From NCBI GenBank assembly GCA_964369635.1, contig CAYJGN010000023.1:1-31048 (forward strand): 31,048 bases of DNA, in the 5' to 3' direction. Of the stretch, positions 24,485-31,048 are shown piece by piece (the first letter of the stretch is position 1; the number at the start of each line of letters is the position of its first letter). The translations under genes and the position numbers were made by a program. The notes beneath the pieces were generated by a model that saw only the letters and a program-made list of their open reading frames with translations, was not told where the DNA came from and did not search any database. Source of the DNA: CAYJGN01 sp964369635 (GTDB lineage: Bacteria > Bacillota > Clostridia > Oscillospirales > Ruminococcaceae).

Positions 24485-25537
24485 TTAAACGAGGAATTTC
24501 TCAAGAGATTGCTTATCTGCTGCCCTATCAAACGCCACCTCCCTGTCAATAACTCCTTGCCTTACAAGTGCCGCAAGATATGAGTCAAGAAGGATCATAC
24601 CATTTTTTGAGTTACTCTGGATGATGGTATTTATCTGGAATGCCTTATTTTCGCGGATAAGGTTTCCAATAGCGTCGTTCACCGTCATTATTTCAAATGC
24701 AGGTACACGTCCGCTACCTCCTTTTTTAGGTAGTAGCTGTTGGGTTATAACGGCTTTTAAAACCGTTGCAAGCTGGGTTCTTACCTGCTGCTGGCCATCT
24801 GTTGGGAAAACGTCTATAAGTCTGTCTATGGTTTTTGCAGTACCGACTGTATGGAGTGTTCCAAAGACGAGATGTCCTGTCTCGGCAGCGGTTATTGCCG
24901 CTGAAATAGTTTCAAGGTCGCGCATCTCTCCAACAAGGATAACATCCGGGTCTTCACGAAGTGCCGATCGAAGAGCAGAGGCAAAATTATCCGAGTCAAC
25001 GCCGATTTCTCGCTGATTGACTATACAGTTTTTTGATTTATGAAGATACTCAACAGGGTCTTCAATAGTTAGAATATGATCTCTTCTATTTTCATTTATA
25101 TAGTCGACCATAGCGGCAAGGGTAGTTGTTTTACCGCTACCGGTAGGTCCAGTAACAAGGACAAGTCCTCGCGGTTCATTTGCTATATTTTTAAATATCT
25201 GCGGAAGTCCCAGAGCATCGAAGCTTGGAAGTTTGTCATTAAGCATCCTTAGAACAGCGCCTCTTGACCCTTTTTGCTTAAAGACATTTACACGCTGACG
25301 GGTGCCGTTTGGCATAACATAACAAAAATCATAATCATCGGTATCGTCGCTATATTCCATTTTTGTTGTGCTTACAAGTTTTCTTGCGTGGTTATCTATA
25401 TCCATAGAAGTTAGTGGTGGCAGGTCGAGTCGTCTTTTTTTTACATCAACCCGTTTAGCAGGCGGGTCTCCAACAACAAAATTCAAAACACTTCCGCCCC
25501 AAGCGCGGGGGGGGGTAATTAAGCTGTTAATATCCAT
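24485..25537 (-). CDS. pilT: Pilus retraction ATPase PilT
   Basis: A 350-residue hexameric secretion ATPase, the normal PilT length. Walker A GPTGSGKTTT (Lys136), Asp box LTIEDPVEYLH, Walker B DPDVILVGEMRD, His box ETGHLVFGTLHT and the C-terminal motif AIGNLIRENK (PilT-type AIRNLIRE) are all present. It powers pilus disassembly. The N-terminus is odd: codons 8-11 include a C9 tract, and the usual ASDLHL motif reads GSVLNF, with Val17 and Asn19 replacing Asp and His. The start is firm (AAAGGAGG 7 bases upstream). It lies 28 bases after pilB. Confidence 0.93.
   Translation of the reverse strand: MDINSLITPPRAWGGSVLNFVVGDPPAKRVDVKKRRLDLPPLTSMDIDNHARKLVSTTKMEYSDDTDDYDFCYVMPNGTRQRVNVFKQKGSRGAVLRMLNDKLPSFDALGLPQIFKNIANEPRGLVLVTGPTGSGKTTTLAAMVDYINENRRDHILTIEDPVEYLHKSKNCIVNQREIGVDSDNFASALRSALREDPDVILVGEMRDLETISAAITAAETGHLVFGTLHTVGTAKTIDRLIDVFPTDGQQQVRTQLATVLKAVITQQLLPKKGGSGRVPAFEIMTVNDAIGNLIRENKAFQINTIIQSNSKNGMILLDSYLAALVRQGVIDREVAFDRAADKQSLEKFLV
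25507..25515 (-). repeat. C9 homopolymer at the 5' end of pilT
   Basis: Nine consecutive G on the plus strand, read as C9 within codons 8-11 of pilT (Thr-Pro-Pro-Arg), 23 bases after the start codon. Long C or G tracts are prone to slippage; a change of one base would put pilT out of frame. Confidence 0.9.
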
Positions 25538-25565
25538 AAACGCTCCTCCTTTAATTTAATCAAAC

Positions 25566-27275
25566 CTATTGGATATGCTCGCTTAGCGTCATTGCTTCTT
25601 TAATTCCGATAATGCCTTTTTTGACAAGGTCTATCGCTTCATCTATAAAGAAGGTTTGATTTTTTGTTTTGCGGAGGTATTCTGCTATATCTGCTGTATT
25701 TCTTCTTGCAACTATCATATTTCTTATAGTTTCATCGGTTGCTATTATCTCAACAACAGCACGTCTGCCAAGGTGACCAAGACCGTCGCAGCGAACACAA
25801 CCAGGGCTGCGATGAAGCTTTGTTACATCCGAAGCTCCAAATCTATTTAGGAATGCGCGCTCAACATCATTTGGGGTATACTCCTCTTTACAATGAGGGC
25901 AGAGGTTACGAACAAGACGCTGAGAAGCTGTTGCAACTATTGAAGAAGCCGCAATATAAGGCTCAACTCCCATATCGACAATACGCATAAATGCAGATGC
26001 CGCACTGTTTGTATGCATTGAGGCTAAAACAAGATGTCCTGTAATAGCGGCACGGGCTGCTATATCGGCAGTCTCGGTATCACGAATCTCACCAATCATT
26101 ATCTTATCAGGGTCTTGACGGAGAATTGCTCGAAGACCGCTTGCGAAGGTAAGTCCTGCTCTGTTATTTACCTGAGTTTGATTAACTCCATCAACATATT
26201 TCTCAACAGGGTCTTCAACTGTTAGTACGTTTGTGCTAACTTCTGATAACTCTGCAAGAAGCGAATAGAGGGTTGTTGTTTTACCGGAGCCAGTTGGGCC
26301 TGTCATAAGGACAAGTCCGTTTGGTAGGGAGATTGCTTTTCGCATGGTTTTTGCATCTTCATCTGAGAATCCAAGCTCTTCAAGACTTTGAATACCAAGC
26401 GAGCTATCTGCAAGAAGCCTTATAACTATCTTTTCGCCAAAAACAGTTGGCATACTCGCAACACGGGCTGAAATTTCTCTGCCGTTTACATTCATCGAGA
26501 ATCGACCGTCGAGAGGAATTCTCTTCTCAGCTATATCCATATCCGACATAATCTTTATACGAGTTGTTATAACCGGTAGAGTTCTCACATGCATGCGAAC
26601 TATCTCTGATAGGATACCGTCAACTCTGAATCGAATACGAACATCATCAGCAGTAGGCTCGATATGTATATCACTTGTGTTGCTGTTGTGCGCTTGGATT
26701 ATAAGGTTGTTTACAAACTGAACAACTGGAGCATTTCCAAGTCTATCCTCAACCGCCTCAAGCTCACTTATCTCAAGTCTCTCAGCTTCATCAGCTACCG
26801 AGCTTGTTGCATTTAGATTATCTGCAGATGAACCTATTCTGTTTCTCTCATAGTGACGTATAATGCTACCTTCTATATCGCTCTTTGTCGCAAGACAAGG
26901 GGTAACAATCATACCTGCAGCGGTACCAACTTCGCTTAGCATGTCGTAGTCGAGTGGGTCCGCAGTTGCAAGAACAAGCTCGTTTCTTTTTAGTTTATAT
27001 GGAATAACGTTATATTTGTTTGCGATATCGCGGGGGAGTGCTGAGATAACGCTCTGCGGGATATTTATATCCGAGAGGGTTACATATTCGATATGAAGCG
27101 CATTTTTAAGGACATTAAGAACTTCATCCTCTGAAACTATGCCATTATCAACTAATATATCTCCGAGTTTTTTTCCGCCGGAGTTTTTCTGATATGCAAG
27201 CGCACTTTGCAGCTGAGTTTCGGTAATCAGGCCGCCCTCAACAAGCATATCTCCTAAACGTTTCTTTACTGCCAT
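25566..27275 (-). CDS. pilB: Pilus extension ATPase PilB (GspE family)
   Basis: A 569-residue assembly motor. The N-terminal MshEN-type domain (about residues 1-140, with KKRLGDMLVEGGLI and KKLGDILVDNGIVSE) is known in related proteins to bind cyclic di-GMP or PilZ partners. A linker leads to the core, with TSDIHIEPTADDVRIRFRVDG (201-220), Walker A GPTGSGKTT (326-334), Walker B DPDKIMIGEIRD and GHLVLASMHTN. The zinc motif typical of PilB/GspE is complete (CPHC and CVRC). The ATG at 27275 is preferred over an in-frame TTG at 27287, which is too close to the AAAGG site. It follows the pilO-like gene by 48 bases. Confidence 0.95.
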   Translation of the reverse strand: MAVKKRLGDMLVEGGLITETQLQSALAYQKNSGGKKLGDILVDNGIVSEDEVLNVLKNALHIEYVTLSDINIPQSVISALPRDIANKYNVIPYKLKRNELVLATADPLDYDMLSEVGTAAGMIVTPCLATKSDIEGSIIRHYERNRIGSSADNLNATSSVADEAERLEISELEAVEDRLGNAPVVQFVNNLIIQAHNSNTSDIHIEPTADDVRIRFRVDGILSEIVRMHVRTLPVITTRIKIMSDMDIAEKRIPLDGRFSMNVNGREISARVASMPTVFGEKIVIRLLADSSLGIQSLEELGFSDEDAKTMRKAISLPNGLVLMTGPTGSGKTTTLYSLLAELSEVSTNVLTVEDPVEKYVDGVNQTQVNNRAGLTFASGLRAILRQDPDKIMIGEIRDTETADIAARAAITGHLVLASMHTNSAASAFMRIVDMGVEPYIAASSIVATASQRLVRNLCPHCKEEYTPNDVERAFLNRFGASDVTKLHRSPGCVRCDGLGHLGRRAVVEIIATDETIRNMIVARRNTADIAEYLRKTKNQTFFIDEAIDLVKKGIIGIKEAMTLSEHIQ

Positions 27276-27323
27276 AATGATTTCCAAATCCTTTCTTTAT
27301 GTCTTATAAAACATCCGATGCGG

Positions 27324-27986
27324 TTAACTAAAAACTATTTGCGAAGTTAAATCAACCGTTGCAACTCTGTATGAATACTCGACAAAGGAAATTGTCATCG
27401 ATACTTCGTCGTTATTATCTATGAAATCGCTTAAAGTTAGTGAAGGGAAGACCATATAGATATTCTCTTTAGCAAGAAAATCAGCATAATCGAGGATATC
27501 TTCAATAGTTCCTTCAACCGATAGACTTGAGTTTTGAGAGAGAACCTCATAATAAGGAGTTATAACATTTATCTCTTCGTTTGTCATATATCCAGAAACA
27601 AGCTCGTTTCCAGCAATGGTTGCAATGCCAGCTTCAGTTAGACTGCTGTTTAAAACTCCCGCCTCACTCATCGAGAGGGCAGTAACATCTAAGTTAAAGT
27701 CCTCTGCAAAGTCAACAAAAAAGTTATGAATACTGTAGTTCTCATCAAAATATTCATCAACGCCAATAGTTCTGATATCGCTATTTGCATCTTTGATAGC
27801 TTGCGCGAGTGCTTCGCCCTGCGCGATATCCCGCTCAAGTTCAAGCAGCTCTAAATCAAGCTCTGAAACTCGCTCAACATTTTCGTTATAGCTTTCAACC
27901 GTTGGAAGAGTTACGAAATAGTTGAGAACAAATAAAATTAAGATAGTTATCGCTAAAATTAAGGTACTCTGTTCGCTTTTGCTCAT
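27324..27986 (-). CDS. pilO: PilO-like inner-membrane alignment protein
   Basis: A 220-residue bitopic protein with a short cytoplasmic tail (SKSEQ), one membrane helix (about 9-27), a coiled coil (about 32-68, VERVSELDLELLELERDIAQGEALAQAI) and a globular domain with a likely ferredoxin-like fold. This is the plan of PilO, which pairs with PilN in the membrane platform. Sequence identity in this family is always low, so the name depends on topology and position after the pilM-pilN fusion. It ends with beta strands (SMTISFVEYSYRV), as in PilO. The gap to the upstream gene is 32 bases. Confidence 0.75.
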   Translation of the reverse strand: MSKSEQSTLILAITILILFVLNYFVTLPTVESYNENVERVSELDLELLELERDIAQGEALAQAIKDANSDIRTIGVDEYFDENYSIHNFFVDFAEDFNLDVTALSMSEAGVLNSSLTEAGIATIAGNELVSGYMTNEEINVITPYYEVLSQNSSLSVEGTIEDILDYADFLAKENIYMVFPSLTLSDFIDNNDEVSMTISFVEYSYRVATVDLTSQIVFS

Positions 27987-28018
27987 AATTTTACATCCCT
28001 TTCCGGTAAATTTTCAGT

Positions 28019-29452
28019 TTATAATTTTCCCACAACGGTGAAAGTTACTTCGTCGCCAGATTCGCTATATCCGTAGTATTCAACAAAACTGAATAATCCG
28101 GTTTTAGTGAGTGCCTCAACATAGTCTGCCGCCTGTTGCTCATTTTGACCGTTACAAATAAAACTATAAGTCTTATCCGCATACGCAGCTGAGGTTATCT
28201 CAACGCCATCAGGGGATTCATCGACGCTGTCAAAAAGAATTTCTCTGTTAAATTCGCCGTTTGCTTCAAGCTCTGCAGCGAGAGCATCGAGAGCGATATT
28301 GCTTTTCAGTATTGAAACAAGCTCTTCTCGCATACTGCCGTATTCTTCAATAAGAGCCATTGTTTCAGGTGAATTAAGCTCTGCTTCTCTTTCGCGAACA
28401 GCATCTTGTGCTCTCATATTAGTAACAACTATACCAGCTGTTGCTATAACATTTAATATAATAAGGACAGATGCGACCCAGATAAATTTGTTTACTCTGG
28501 TCTTGGTCTTTTTTTGCACTGACTTTGCGATTTTGTTTCTATTAAAGAAGTTTATCTCATCTGCACCGAGCGATAGCATAGCTCCGATAGTATAAACAGC
28601 AGCGCACTTTGCAACCTCAGGGTCGATATCAGATAGCATACCGCTTTTAATGCCAACTGAGCTTTCGACAAGCGAAGCTACCGAAGGGTCTGCCTGTGGT
28701 CCAAATATACATATTCTATCTATTGGTTTGCCTGGGAATTTAATGTTTTGATATGAGTTTAGTTTTTCGATATTTTGGATAAATATCGTCTGAGCTGATG
28801 GAGCGGCTGAAAGCCCTGCGACAACATCAAGTGAGTCCGACTGTGAATCAACAACAACATCGCGAGTTATCATATTGTCGGGTGGGTTTAAAAGGTGGAG
28901 CGCTATGCTTTTATCTCCAAGTTTTGCAAGAGCTACAGTTTCTTTTTCAAAGTAGTTTGAAATAAAACTCTCAGCCGCATACTGCGAAGGTACAAGCGCT
29001 ACTGGTGTTTTATCAAGGCGTCGAACCATTTCATAGCTCTCATCAGAAACACTCTTCTGCATTGCGTATGATACATATGTCTGCTTATCATCACCCGCTA
29101 TTTTATCGTTTGATAGAAAATAGTCGACATAATATTCATCGGGTGATATATTTGCATAAACTTGCGATTCAACAGCCATTCTCTGCTGCTGACGATTCTT
29201 TTCTTTGTGCAGATTTAATACCGAGTAAACGGTTGGTAAGAATGAAAAGGACATAACAACTCTTTTGTCCGAAATTCTTGCAAGAACAGGACGTAAACAC
29301 TCTTCATACACCGCGAAATTTATATCGCCGTTTGGTAAATAGATATCTGCTGGTGCTTTTAATGTGACGTTTTTTTCGACCGTCACTCTTTTTTTAGTGC
29401 CTTGTGCGACAACTATATCAATATATTCGCCTGAAAAATCTATACAGATCAA
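28019..29452 (-). CDS. PilM-PilN fusion protein
   Basis: A 477-residue fusion. Residues 1-300 have an actin-like PilM/ASKHA fold, with degenerate phosphate loops near residues 1-16 (CIDFSGEYIDIVVA) and 177-188 (KLGDKSIALHLL) and an adenosine-like loop at ICIFGPQAD (247-255). At 299 the PilN-type cytoplasmic motif begins (EINFFNRNK), followed by a membrane helix (about 322-345), a coiled coil (about 348-395) and a ferredoxin-like domain. In most bacteria PilM binds the N-terminal INLL motif of a separate PilN; here both are one chain. The start is TTG, 4 bases after GGGGAG; no ATG fits. It follows pilC by 29 bases. Confidence 0.85.
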   Translation of the reverse strand: MICIDFSGEYIDIVVAQGTKKRVTVEKNVTLKAPADIYLPNGDINFAVYEECLRPVLARISDKRVVMSFSFLPTVYSVLNLHKEKNRQQQRMAVESQVYANISPDEYYVDYFLSNDKIAGDDKQTYVSYAMQKSVSDESYEMVRRLDKTPVALVPSQYAAESFISNYFEKETVALAKLGDKSIALHLLNPPDNMITRDVVVDSQSDSLDVVAGLSAAPSAQTIFIQNIEKLNSYQNIKFPGKPIDRICIFGPQADPSVASLVESSVGIKSGMLSDIDPEVAKCAAVYTIGAMLSLGADEINFFNRNKIAKSVQKKTKTRVNKFIWVASVLIILNVIATAGIVVTNMRAQDAVREREAELNSPETMALIEEYGSMREELVSILKSNIALDALAAELEANGEFNREILFDSVDESPDGVEITSAAYADKTYSFICNGQNEQQAADYVEALTKTGLFSFVEYYGYSESGDEVTFTVVGKL

Positions 29453-29481
29453 AATACTCCCCTACCTTATCTTCGTTTTTT

Positions 29482-30684
29482 TTATAATCCCACAGTCTCA
29501 TAACTGTTATATACGGGAACCATTACTGCTACAAGAATTAGAGCGATTAAAATAGCTAATATAATAAGAAGCGCCGGTCCAAGTATCGAGAGGAATGCCT
29601 CTATTGCGGTATCCGACTCGCCCTCGTAATATTCAGCAGTTGTTTCAAGTAGCCCATCGAGGTCACCAGTCTCTTCACCTATAGCTATCATATTCGGAAG
29701 CATTCTGTCAAACACTTCGATATCTTCGATAGCCTCTGATAGGGAAGTACCACTACCTATTGCCGCCGTAGCTGCCTCAAGCTTCTCTTCTATGTAGAGG
29801 TTATCAACAACATTCGTCGAGAGCCTTATCGTCTCAAGCAGCGGAAGTCCTGCTGCATAGAGCATTGAGAGGGTCTGGCTGAAACGACCTGAATATATCA
29901 TATTCATAAGTTTGCCAACAACAGGTGTCTTTAGTTTTATCTCATCAATAACCCGCTTTATCTTTCGAATCTTAAATAGAGATGAGAACATAAGAAAGGC
30001 AACAACCATTCCGACTACTATAAAGAGCCAAAATTCTCGAACAAAATCCGAAAAGCCCATAAAAAAGGCTGTTAGTGGTGGGATTTCGGTGCCTTCAAAC
30101 ATTGCAAACAAATCAGGTAAGACAAATCCGAAAAGGGCGAGAACAACTACTACCGAGACGAATAGAAGCATTTTCGGATAAGCAGAAGCACTATCGACCT
30201 TTCTTTTCATCTTCAGTTGCTTATCGAAGTAATCACTCATTCGCAAGAATATCTTCTCGATATTTCCGCTCTCCTCACCGCTCTCAACCATATAGCAGAG
30301 AAGGGTTGGGAATGCTTTTCCCTGTGCCGTCATAGCTTGAGATAATGCGGCGCCGCCTCGAACCGCCTCGTAGACGTTTCTATAGACTGTTGTATAGTTT
30401 TTATTTGTTGATGCTTCGATTAGAACGTCAAGACTTTTTGTAATGCTCATTCCGGCAGCTATCATTGTGCCCATTTTTTTACAAAAGAGTATGAGTTCTT
30501 TGCTGTTAAGCTTTGCTACTGTTGGCAGCTCGTCCTGACCTGATACATCGTTGGTGCTGTAATCAATGCAGGTAAGCCCGCGGTCTTCAATAATTTTGAA
30601 AAACTCGCTAAGATTTGCCGCCTCGATTATGCCCTTCTCGATAGCGCCATCTTTATTTCGAGCTTTAAAAGAAAAATACTGCAC
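29482..30684 (-). CDS. pilC: Pilus platform protein PilC (GspF family)
   Basis: A 400-residue inner-membrane platform, the usual PilC length. It begins with the typical YFSFKARNKDGAIEKGIIEA and has two T2SSF repeats (about 68-190 and 270-390). Each has the family's helix pattern: KMGTMIAAGMSITKSLDVL and ESGEESGNIEKIFLRM in the first, SMLYAAGLPLLETIRL and IGEETGDLDGLLETTAEYYE in the second. Three membrane segments are seen (near 170, 215 and 375). PilC couples the PilB and PilT motors to pilin insertion. The start is GTG, with AGGAGG 6 bases before it. It is the first gene of the operon, about 195 bases from the predicted promoter. Confidence 0.95.
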   Translation of the reverse strand: MQYFSFKARNKDGAIEKGIIEAANLSEFFKIIEDRGLTCIDYSTNDVSGQDELPTVAKLNSKELILFCKKMGTMIAAGMSITKSLDVLIEASTNKNYTTVYRNVYEAVRGGAALSQAMTAQGKAFPTLLCYMVESGEESGNIEKIFLRMSDYFDKQLKMKRKVDSASAYPKMLLFVSVVVVLALFGFVLPDLFAMFEGTEIPPLTAFFMGFSDFVREFWLFIVVGMVVAFLMFSSLFKIRKIKRVIDEIKLKTPVVGKLMNMIYSGRFSQTLSMLYAAGLPLLETIRLSTNVVDNLYIEEKLEAATAAIGSGTSLSEAIEDIEVFDRMLPNMIAIGEETGDLDGLLETTAEYYEGESDTAIEAFLSILGPALLIILAILIALILVAVMVPVYNSYETVGL

Positions 30685-30886
30685 TTAAAACCTCCTATTT
30701 ACTGTACAGATTTGGGTTTTGCTAGTTTACTATTTTAAACGACAGCTAACACTCTGCTCTGCCGATATAAAATCCAATAAAAACATTGAATAACTTGAAC
30801 TATTAAATCTAATTTAAAATTGCTAATAGTTTATATTTTTTAGTTAAAAAATTTTAATTTTCTGTGCAAAAAATACATATACAAAC

Positions 30887-30914
30887 ATTATAGCATAAGT
30901 AATGTTAAAATCAA
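30887..30914 (-). promoter_or_regulatory. Promoter of the type IV pilus operon
   Basis: On the minus strand: TTGATT (30914-30909), a 16-base spacer and TATAAT (30892-30887) with an extended -10 TG (TGCTATAAT). It is the best sigma-A-type promoter in front of pilC. Confidence 0.7.
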
Positions 30915-30960
30915 CCGTTTTATTAATAATTTATGTCAAAATTTAAAATATAGGTGTATC

Positions 30961-30977
30961 TTACAGTGATACTGTAA
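30961..30977. promoter_or_regulatory. Operator-like dyad between the pilus operon and a possible divergent gene
   Basis: TTACAGTGATACTGTAA is a perfect 7+3+7 dyad, followed at once by the palindrome ACAGCTGT. It lies about 47 bases upstream of the pil -35 element. Binding by a repressor or activator is inferred from the symmetry alone. Confidence 0.4.
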
Positions 30978-31048
30978 AACAGCTGTAAAAAATTGTATTA
31001 ATTTATAAATAATCATAGCAAAGCGGAGGTTATTTATATTATATTTTG

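Larger units (their letters stand above)
30685..31048. other. Intergenic region upstream of the pilus operon
   Basis: It holds the pil promoter and an AT-rich leader of about 195 bases (30685-30880) in which I see no recognised riboswitch. Near the right edge a plus-strand GGAGG (31025-31029) hints at a divergent gene that starts at or beyond the window edge, but no start codon can be assigned. Confidence 0.5.

Noticed and set aside
30685..30880. Possible cyclic di-GMP riboswitch in the pil leader, as known upstream of pilA1 in C. difficile
   Set aside because: None of the conserved GEMM-I or GEMM-II sequence blocks can be seen; the leader is plain AT-rich sequence.

Overview
The window looks like chromosome of an AT-rich, monoderm member of the Clostridia (Bacillota), possibly an Oscillospiraceae-type gut bacterium. 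The support is indirect: strong AGGAGG-type ribosome binding sites, TTG and GTG starts, a NupNOPQ/BmpA-class nucleoside transporter, a Clostridia-type CofE homologue, and a type IV pilus locus with no outer-membrane secretin. The standard code is used. I saw no tRNA, rRNA, CRISPR array or transposase.

Layout. (1) 94-3565, plus strand: three overlapping genes for a nucleoside-type ABC importer (a double ATPase and two permeases), preceded by a perfect 17-bp inverted repeat that covers the ribosome binding site. (2) 3731-5438, plus strand: an MscS mechanosensitive channel with a strong promoter and a small LRR-like protein of unknown function, closed by a bidirectional terminator. (3) 10054-5549, minus strand: a likely four-gene operon of a membrane-anchored SGNH hydrolase with InlB-type repeats, CcdA, a TlpA-like thioredoxin and a CofE-like ligase. 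(4) 10055-11562: a gene-poor stretch holding a striking GC-rich structured repeat, then an M15-type peptidase with a peptidoglycan-binding domain. (5) 14257-11765, minus strand: a large secreted von Willebrand factor A protein with C-terminal membrane segments. (6) 30684-14678, minus strand: a 13-gene type IV pilus operon in the order pilC, pilM-pilN fusion, pilO-like, pilB, pilT, three major-pilin paralogues, pilD, a giant 1784-residue prepilin-like protein and three minor prepilins, ending at a strong terminator.

How the parts work together. The pilus locus has what a Gram-positive pilus needs: platform PilC, the inner-membrane PilM/N/O scaffold, the extension motor PilB, the retraction motor PilT, the prepilin peptidase PilD, major pilins and a minor-pilin set. 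The giant prepilin has a normal class III signal followed by more than 1,700 residues of adhesin-like repeats, so it is a candidate pilus-tip adhesin. The vWA protein, the InlB-repeat hydrolase and the peptidoglycan peptidase suggest that much of the region serves the cell surface.

Most unusual points: the giant prepilin; the C9 tract at the start of pilT; two places with mutually exclusive RNA hairpins (before the nucleoside transporter and between the pilins and pilD); and the nested-hairpin repeat element at 10527-10856. Functional claims rest on reading motifs by eye; no database search was run.
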